A stretch of DNA of 64,000 nucleotides, taken from contig CM077597.1 of NCBI GenBank assembly GCA_039654915.1, positions 29,920,001 through 29,984,000 on the forward strand, given 5' to 3'. Position 1 is the stretch's first letter. Each line of letters starts with the position of its first letter. Both the position numbers and the translations under genes were made by a program. The notes under the pieces are model-generated. The model saw only the letters and a list, made by a program, of their open reading frames with translations, was not told where the DNA came from and ran no database searches. This DNA is from Aquilaria yunnanensis. Lineage: Eukaryota > Streptophyta > Magnoliopsida > Malvales > Thymelaeaceae. Below are positions 57,295-64,000 of the stretch, piece after piece.

Positions 57295-57629
57295 CTTCAT
57301 CGGTTTTACAATATTTGGCTTTTATTCCTTTTTTGGCAATTTTAAAATAGTTGTTCCCTTTTCATCTTTCCAAATAAGGTATCTTTTATTATTATTGTTA
57401 TATATATATATTAATCCTTAAAAGGAAAGAAGTTGAGAAAATTAAAGAGTAAAATTACATAGGACCCAATAAAAAGTACAAATGCTAGTAACTTTTTTTA
57501 GATAAGTACATGTACTTTATATAAAAATAAATAAACTAATAGTTTTATATTAAAAAACTAAGTAAAAAATAAAGAAGTTTTAATTTATGTGCAGTATCAA
57601 AGGGGACAGGGTTTATGAGACAGAGAGAG
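57295..57629. mobile_element. Stowaway-type MITE in the copia right LTR
   Basis: TA lies at each edge (57293-57294, 57630-57631). The tips are CTTCATCGGTTTTACAAT and, from the right, CTCTCTCTGTCTCATAAAC. It is absent from the left LTR, where sequence runs on from ATTATTATTATTTTGTCTTG, so it inserted after the copia element. Confidence 0.65.
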
Positions 57630-58020
57630 TATTATTTGTCTTTGGTCTTGATTGGCTGGTGAAGGTCAAACCCATTGTGCTATTGGAATGGCTTAAGAGC
57701 TAGGTGAGTGGCTTATGAATAATAGCCTGAATTCAGTTATACGAGTCTACTTGGGACTTGGTTTTGCAATAGGCTATAAAAGCTAACATTGCCACAATAG
57801 AATTGCATGAATGAGAGAGACGGTTACGAGATGGAGAGAAAATTAGAGCATAGGATGTAGCTAAGTCTCGACGGTTTTGTACTACAAGTCTCGTTTAGGA
57901 AGCAGCAATTTTTTTCATTGATCTTGTAATTTGGGAGTGTTATTCTCTTAGACTTATGAGCATTAATCCAGGAGTATTTGTGTCTTTAGGTCTGCATTGT
58001 GTGAGATTTTTTAGGGAATT

Positions 58021-59355
58021 TGATAAGCTTGCATTTGTTATATTTATTTCTCTCATATTTAGTATATTTTAATATGTTTTAAATCTTAAAGATCTACTTT
58101 GAGTATGTGTTGTAGCTTAGAGTATATCTGGACTCAATTGATTAAGAGTGGATTTAATTTGTAATTTTGCAAGTTTTAATTTAGTTGTGTTCTTTCAGGA
58201 TTTTGACAGATTGACAATGTTCTAGTAGGGAAATCATATCTTGAGCTATAGATATTGGAATTCAGTGATTCTTGATTCATTGAAAACCTAACATCTGGAG
58301 CTACAAATGACATGAAGACCATGAAACCCAATTCGCACAATAAAGGGGTCGAATTCATCTTCAGAGTTGCAATTTGTGAGCCATCGCTGGTTCAGAAGTA
58401 GTTGTGGTATTCTGGGCATATCTTTGGTTGTAGGTGTCTGTTTTATGTGATTAAGGTGTCATTTCGAAGCTAAGAAAGAGCTCTACAACTTTTCGGGTGA
58501 GTTTTGAGAGATAATGAATCATAAAGGTCGAATTTCAGCTTGAAGTTGTTGCTAATGTTCTTGAGCATTTTTTAGCTCATAACTCTGAAAACCAGTTTTG
58601 ATGTGGATTAATTCCAAAGGTTTCTAAACCATGTGGGTGAAAAATTCAAGCTGAAAGGCATTATTCTCTTGGTCACATTAAGGCATTCTAGTTATTTTTA
58701 ATCTTTTGCATTTATGTGGGATTATTTTAGAACAATACAAAAAGTTTTGGAAGTTTTCATTGTTTTTCTCTTTGAGGTTAGTTTTTATAAGAATTGGAGC
58801 AACAACAGTTGGTTCTCTTTGGCGGGCTCTCCCCCCTCTCCCCTAACTTGCTTTCGTCTCTTTTCTTGTTCCTTTTTTTTTTCTTTTTAGTGGTTTTCCA
58901 TGACCATGTCAAGCTAATTTTTTTATTCTTGGTTGAAGGAGACTGAAACCACTAAATTTCTATAATTGATCATCGATGCATAAGCAAATCAATCAAGCCT
59001 TTGAATATTCATTGGTATAGTGGTGAGTATTCCCACTTGTCATGTGGGTGACCCAGGTTCGATCCTTGGCAATGGTGCCAAATTTTTGGTCTGTCGTCAA
59101 AACCGTAAAAAATAATTCTGGTCTCACTAATAACATAGAATAAATAAATTTGTATTATAGGAGTGAAAACCATATTTAATCTCAAGAGAAATTTTTTAAC
59201 TGAAAGTTTTATGTCAGAAAACTAAAATAAAATATTAGGAGGGGATTTTTTGCAATCAACAATAAAATTAAAAGTAATCAGAGAACAAAAATTAAGAAAC
59301 CTATCAAATAAGAAATCAACAAAACAATCAAGAATGTAAACCTTGACATCACTCA
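58021..59355. mobile_element. Solo-LTR-like insertion 3, containing a tRNA-Asp-like sequence
   Basis: TGATAAGCTTGC...GACATCACTCA, flanked by GAATT (58016-58020) and GAACT (59356-59360), a 5-bp duplication with one change. The left copia LTR has no such sequence at the matching place (TGTAGGAACACTAGAG near 49128). At 1335 bp there is no gag or pol. TG...CA ends suggest an LTR. A tRNA-Asp-like sequence sits near its right side. Confidence 0.65.
59008..59080 (+). pseudogene. tRNA-Asp(GTC)-like sequence
   Basis: The D-arm (GTATAGTGGTGAGTAT), anticodon arm (CCCAC, loop TTGTCAT with GTC, GTGGG) and T-arm (B box GGTTCGATCC) are all tRNA-Asp-like. The acceptor pairs only over five bases (CATTG with CAATG), and the two linker bases between acceptor and D-arm are missing. 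It is followed by GCCA. It is therefore a pseudogene or tRNA-derived part of an element rather than a working tRNA, although both internal Pol III promoter boxes look intact. Confidence 0.7.
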
Positions 59356-59665
59356 GAACTCTAGATGGTTGAAGTTACAGTTTTTCTCAAATTACAGTGA
59401 CAGGGTTTAAGTTTAGGCAATAACTTGGAGAATGGACTTTGTACTATTTTTTTTGTTGATAATGAATTTTGCTGCTGGTTTGTCTCGTAGTTTTTCCCTC
59501 TATACTGGAGCGTTTTTCACGTATGTTGTGTGTCTCATTTTATTTCTACTTGGTGTTGCTTTTTTTTATTGTTTATGCTAAGTTATGATTTATTGGATTG
59601 AAAGTTTGTCAATTTTATCATGTGTGTTTGATGGTTATTGTTTTGGGGTCCATCCTAACAATTTT

Positions 59666-60222
59666 TTGAATCCTGACAATAATGTCTTTATGCCATAACA
59701 ATTGATATGTGAGTCTATATATTGTACTTATGATGTTGATAATTCTAATAATATAAGTAATAATGTGGATTATGCAATATAATTCTATTTGCAAATAGAT
59801 TTTAGTGATGTAATTATACCTGTCATGTATGTGTCACAATGCATTCTTTAAGCTGCACACTTGAAATCAATGAAGGTGAATCCATGAAGTGGGATAGATT
59901 TATCATCAGTAGTTGGTTCAATAGTTGCCCATCTATTGAGAATGATGCATATCCATGCTTGGTGGCTTTGTACTTTCTTTTGTTTGGAATTAGCATGAAT
60001 CCATGGATGGTAAGACAGATCCTTCAATAAAATGTCTCTAAAAAAAATCAATATCTCATAGTGGCTTGCATGTTGGTACCCTGAAAATAGAATCAAGATA
60101 TGTTTTTCAATGATTATAGCAATAATATGATATTGAGAATGTATATATTCAAACAGAAGCAAAAACTGATTGAAACAACCTATTTATCTATCAATAAACA
60201 ATTGATGCCAAGATTTATGGGT
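59666..60222. other. Intergenic DNA, no gene seen
   Basis: AT-rich. Open frames of 63 and 104 codons overlap on opposite strands and have no domain. Confidence 0.5.
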
Positions 60223-60539
60223 AGGGGGTGTAAGAATTCAGTTTTGGTTCGAGTTCGGGCCCAAACTTAATTTTTTTGGACACATAAGAAGATGTTATTT
60301 CTCAACCCAAACAGACTCAATTCTGCTTCTCAATCCGAATCAACAATAAACCTAAAATATAGGATTGGGTTTGAATTAGATCAGGTTTACTGATACCTCA
60401 CCTCCAGCTACTGCCACCTGCTGTCAGCAATCTAACCAACGGCGGTGAAGGAATGATGGCGAGGGAAGCAAGCTGAACGATGGCATAAGGGAAGGAGGAA
60501 GGGAGGCAAATGATGGAAAGTGAAGGTGATATGATCAAG

Positions 60540-61500
60540 GAAGACACAACCAAGGATGGCAAGGACCCATTGAAGATAACTAGTAGACCAATGACAAGGA
60601 AGAAGGCTAGGGAGCTCACTAGTGCATTTCAAGCCTTTGTCTCAAGCTATTTCATGGAGAATCGAATTGGAATTTTTCACAAGTAGTTGCTGGAACATTC
60701 AAGACATCTTGTGGAGATGATGGTCATGCTTAGTACTCAATTCTAGAGTGGCTAGAAAATTCACAAGACAAGGAACAACAACGGCACCCATCAAGTACAT
60801 CTTTAGAGCCCCCATGAAGTGTTCAAGAGCTTTTTTTTTGCCACAAGCCAAATCGTTGAGCCTTAAACTTTCAAGACCTTTTTTCAATATCTAATAGAAG
60901 GTATCAAGAAAATGGAACTCACTTATTCAAGATTGAAGTTGAAGACACAAGCAAGAACCCTAAGGAGCCCTTAAATGCACATGAGAAGACTATTTCGGGG
61001 TTTTTAGGGCTAATCTTTTGTTGTAACATCTTTTATTTTATTTTTCTATTTATTTATATTATTTAGGATGTAATTAGGGCCATGGAAGTGATTCAGGTCA
61101 CATAGGATGAGAGGTATTCACTGCACACATTAAACATGTGCAAATTAGGTGTTTGAGTCCTAGTTTGACTAGGTTTTCTTAATTCCTTTAAACTTAGGGT
61201 ATGGCTGAGAATTTTGGCCTATTTTTTGCCCTAGTTTTAGCCTATAAATAGGCACATATTCTAGTTGTAAAACATAGCCTTTAGATGAAATGATATTACT
61301 ACTTTGAGGAGAAAATCTCTTTTGTTCTTTGAGGACTACCTTGGTGCAAAAGTTGCTTGTGTTCTTGGTTTTCTTATACTTTTTATTTCTAATCACAAGT
61401 TGATTAAGGGTGAGGGTTTAAATCCAGTCTCTTCGATGTCTTGTGGAGTGTGGAAAACATCTTGGGTACGTTTCTTGGTCATTATACCAAAGGGGTCATA
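60540..61500 (+). pseudogene. Gypsy-type polyprotein tail and LTR-like fragment
   Basis: Near 60575-60650 the plus strand reads DPLKITSRPMTRKKARELTS, resembling the C-terminal tail of plant Ty3/gypsy polyproteins just before the 3' LTR. Downstream, at 61241, CCTATAAATAGGC is a strong LTR-style TATA box, followed by a leader-like T-rich region. The order (polyprotein tail, then LTR promoter) fits a truncated gypsy element. Ends and duplications were not found. Confidence 0.45.
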
Positions 61501-61740
61501 TTAGAGGGAGGTTGAGGCGTAGGACGACGAGGAGGGAGGCAAAAGGACAACACGAGGGAAGGAGGGAGGGAGGCAAACAACGGAAAAGGTCCAAAGGAGG
61601 GAGGCCGAGGTGGAGAGTAATGGCGACAATGAGTGGCGATGGGATGACGAATGGCAAGTAGTACGAACAGGCAAGATCTACAGCTGAGAAGGACGGACGA
61701 CAAGACGGGCATGACGGTTATGATGGGTGTGTGAGGTTGG
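61501..61740. repeat. Purine-rich GGAGG/GGCAAA segment
   Basis: GAGGGAGGCAAA-type motifs repeat and resemble the sequence at 60440-60530 on the other side of the gypsy fragment, as if one region had been split by that insertion. Confidence 0.4.
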
Positions 61741-62122
61741 TGTTTTCTAAGAGGAATGAAATGAATAGTTGAGCATCAGTAGAGCATTAGATTAATAAAT
61801 TCAGAGAGGAGAATGTGGCTGGCTTGGGGAATCGGGAATTGGGATGGTGATTTGGTTACTTAGTTTAAGGTCAGGCCTAGGTGTAATGGGCCATGCAAAA
61901 TATGTCAATGGGCTGGGCTAGGATTGGATTGGGAGGTTTTCGATGGTCCTAATAGTTGGGGCAATCGGGTGGTTTCGGGTGTAACTTGAACCAACTTAAC
62001 TTCTAAATTTTTGAATAGGATCAGGTTTGGGTTAGCCCAAATACTTATTTTCCACTCCACTAACTTGACCCTAACTAGACCCTATATGTCGAGTTTCGAA
62101 TTAGGGTTAAAATCTTTCACCC

Positions 62123-62775
62123 TTATTTGTGAGAGTAGGTTCTAGAATAAATGCATGCTATAACGGGATATCCCAATAGTAAGAATACCATTTGTGTTTT
62201 GTGGTGAAAGTTCTACTAGAGGGATAGTTTTCATTCTGAAATATTTTCTTGCTTGCAATAATAGATCACATGAGACTTAACTATTCACAAATAGTGCACG
62301 AAAAAAAAAATAGACAAAGCTCTTCTGGCAGGTAATAAAAAGTTAATATATACATTTGGTGTTTCATGTAAGATAGCTTATGCGGAAATGATCAATAATG
62401 TGTCAGTGGTTCCTTATGCATCTAGAAATGATAATAAAAGTAGTTGATTTATCAATGAATGGTGAGCAAGAGATAAAAGTATAACACATGCGGAGTATTT
62501 CTATCCTATATGAATATCAGCAGGTTGTTATGTATTAGGATTCTTAGTTTTCATAAAGGAAAAAGGTGTCCAAACATACTTAGCACTGTGTAACTATTCA
62601 CTGCTACATACAACAATACAAATATTAAGAAGCATTTTTATTCAAAGATGATATTCATCAATGGCATAAATGGAGAGAAAATAAGAAACATTTAAATTCT
62701 TTCCCAACATAATAAGTGCTCTACGGGAAAAGAGTCTAGCTTTTTAATTAGTTAGTATTTTTGTTTCTTAGTTTT
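62123..62775. other. Intergenic DNA, no gene seen
   Basis: AT-rich DNA with no recognisable coding content. Confidence 0.5.
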
Positions 62776-63300
62776 CTATTGCAGCAGTGCCTCATTCTCT
62801 TAAGCAAGTCTGATGCACTTATGTGCAATGTAATCATTTGTTTCACATAATGTTGTGTTCTCATTGTGAAGGTGAGTTACTTTAGCTTTCAGTTGAATTA
62901 TTTCTTGCTGAACTATTTTCTCAATAGTTGTCCTTTGTTAGCATTGCTGGTGAATTAGGGTAGCTAGGTTTTCTCACTAAGCTTGCATCTTTTCATGTAG
63001 ACCTTTATAGAACTCTTTCTAATTATATGAAAGGTCTTTGATGGTTAATTTGAAGACATCAGTGATGAGCTGGATGACATTTACAACAACTTCCTCTTCC
63101 ACATCTTCATAGGTATTGGTTGAGTAACCTTGTGTTGTGAAAGGAAATATAGGTGTCATAGCATCTATAATATCAATGTGAACTAAAAATCCATAGGGTA
63201 AGTAAGAGGCATCAGTGGGTGCATATCTTGGTGTTGGACAACCAAGTTTGTCAAGTAAATGTGTTAAAACTAATTTCCTGGATGGAGAAACGGGATCCAT
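62776..63300 (-). pseudogene. Unrecognised gene remnant with coiled-coil-like tail
   Basis: The minus strand starts MDPVSPSRKLVLTHLLDKLG at 63300. It continues through CPTPRYAPTDASYLPYGFLV and a segment ending EEEVVVNVIQLITDVFKLTI. After a stop at 63019 the same frame carries on as KEFYKGLHEKMQA, two stops, ENLATLIHQQC, a stop, and TTIEKIVQQEIIQLKAKVTH, ending at 62776 after one more stop. The first part vaguely recalls a dsRNA-binding fold (P-x-Y...G...A-x-x-A), but I cannot support that. The second part is heptad-like. Apart from five stops (TAG, TGA, TAA) the frame is coherent over 175 codons, so the decay looks recent. Confidence 0.5.
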
Positions 63301-64000
63301 TGTTTCTATATAGAGAAATCAGATCCATTGTTTCAATATGTTAATCACATAAAGTACATGCAATACTAGTTAGATCATGCAGGAGGTTAGAAGGAAAAAA
63401 TTGTGAATATAAAGATGCAGATGACTATCTATAAGAGGTTTTTTTTTTATCATAGTATAAGTATAATATGGGAGTAAGATATGTTTACATATGGTAGAAA
63501 AAAAGCCCAACAGGAGGCCCATAATGGACAAATCCGCATCTTGTGGCCTAAAAGGCCCAATAGACTAATAAGGGTAAATTTCACATCAGATAGAAAGTAT
63601 ATCCCAGAATCATGGGTGGACCTAAATAATTCCTATCTAAGAGCAATTCCCTAAGATCTCTCTCAGGTATATAAGCCAGCACAATTGCTGATCCCAAGGT
63701 ATTACATTCTGACTCTTTACCTTCTTGTTCTTCTCTGCTCACTGAAAGTCTAACTTGATCATCGGAGGGTTTCCCCCAGGAAAACATCCCAAGGCTTTGA
63801 CGTTGTCTTTGTGCATAGGACCATAATCTAAAGTTCACCAGACCTTTGGAGCAAGTCCACACAATCCTGTTAACTATCAATTTGGTGTTATTTATGGGAA
63901 CATTGTGAACACTTGGAAGTCCAGCATAGAGAATCAAGATCAATCGAGAAATGAACAGGAGAGCCATCGTTGTACTGGGTCCATAGGCCACATAGGTGAC
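63301..64000. other. Possible LTR or leader sequence at the window edge
   Basis: A minus-strand open frame of 136 codons (63581-63991) has no domain. Its middle reads CCCTCCGATGATCAAGTTAG on the DNA level, a phrase seen in leaders of plant LTR elements. It may be the edge of an element continuing beyond the window. I do not call a gene. Confidence 0.3.

Larger units (their letters stand above)
47546..59660 (+). mobile_element. Old Ty1/copia retrotransposon with nested insertions
   Basis: The LTRs start TGTTGAATRTRGG and end CATCCYAACA. They are flanked by the 5-bp duplication ATTTT at 47541-47545 and 59661-59665. The primer site TGGTATCAGAGC follows the left LTR and a purine tract precedes the right one. 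Gag, protease, integrase, reverse transcriptase and RNase H are all recognisable in TNT1-like order on the plus strand, but with many stops and frameshifts. Five later elements have inserted: one Harbinger-like, one Stowaway, and three solo-LTR-like. Confidence 0.92.
57246..59660 (+). repeat. Right LTR of the copia element
   Basis: Starts TGTTGAATATGGGTCC and ends GGTCCATCCTAACA. It is interrupted by a Stowaway MITE (57295-57629) and by a 1335-bp solo-LTR-like insertion (58021-59355). It diverges visibly from the left LTR, consistent with an old insertion. Confidence 0.88.
60223..62122. mobile_element. Possible hAT-like element
   Basis: The left tip AGGGGGTGTAAGAATTC and right tip (inwards) AAGGGTGAAAGATTTT are similar. 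Both ends lead into GGTTCGAGTTCGGG/AACTCGACATATAG-type subterminal text, like other hAT elements here. The flanks TTATGGGT and TTATTTGT agree at six of eight bases. No transposase is seen. The boundaries are tentative. Confidence 0.35.

Noticed and set aside
59008..59080. Functional tRNA-Asp gene
   Set aside because: The acceptor stem is mispaired, two linker bases are missing, and the sequence is embedded in a transposon insertion.

Overview
The window is nuclear DNA of a flowering plant, probably a eudicot. The evidence is AT-rich intergenic sequence, GT-AG introns, plant TATA boxes, a plant-type RMA RING ubiquitin ligase, and dense nested plant transposons of the hAT, CACTA, MULE-like, PIF/Harbinger, Stowaway, Ty1/copia and Ty3/gypsy-Tat kinds. 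Only one ordinary host gene is visible, the RMA-type E3 ligase at 20657-21418, which has an intron in its 5' UTR. Nearly everything else is transposon or decayed transposon.

Layout. 1-1.56 kb is AT-rich host intergenic DNA. 1.57-4.75 kb is a decayed hAT element on the minus strand with an intact 8-bp target duplication. 6.40-7.87 kb is an element with long terminal inverted repeats. 8.2-10.2 kb holds a TRIM-like remnant, a LINE zf-RVT fragment and a copia gag remnant. 11.64-12.80 kb is a small CACTA element. 13.61-16.77 kb is a better preserved hAT element (plus strand) with BED finger and dimerisation domains but several stop codons. 18.10-19.23 kb is a MULE-like element. 19.97-21.7 kb is the RMA gene. 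22.1-23.6 kb holds degenerate ACCCGA-type and minisatellite repeats. 24,406-44,774 is one young 20.4-kb LTR retrotransposon. 44.9-46.7 kb holds a hAT MITE, a CACTA terminus and a Stowaway MITE. 47,546-59,660 is an old Ty1/copia element interrupted by a Harbinger-like element, a Stowaway MITE and three solo-LTR-like insertions. 60.2-62.1 kb is a possible hAT-like element containing a gypsy fragment. 62.8-63.3 kb is an unrecognised pseudogene.

The most interesting object is the 20.4-kb retrotransposon. It lies on the minus strand: tRNA-primer site beside the right LTR, polypurine tract beside the left LTR, CATAG duplicated at both ends. Its 4.7-kb LTRs are almost identical. It has a broken Tat/Ogre-like gag and no recognisable pol. 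Between gag and the downstream LTR it carries three intact minus-strand genes. Two are tandem 182-codon paralogues with a basic and cysteine motif resembling the cysteine-rich nucleic-acid-binding proteins of carlaviruses and related flexiviruses. The third is an intronless LOG-type cytokinin-activating phosphoribohydrolase. Two of the three have their own TATA box. A roughly 90-bp tandem array containing TGACGT-type motifs lies upstream of the LOG TATA box. Intact cargo beside dead gag and absent pol suggests a non-autonomous element whose cargo is selected or recently acquired. This is inference.

The same retrotransposon also has a 23-copy 86-bp tandem array, a 124-bp palindrome-bearing array, LTR hairpins whose stems vary in a compensating way, and exon-like gene fragments inside both LTRs.
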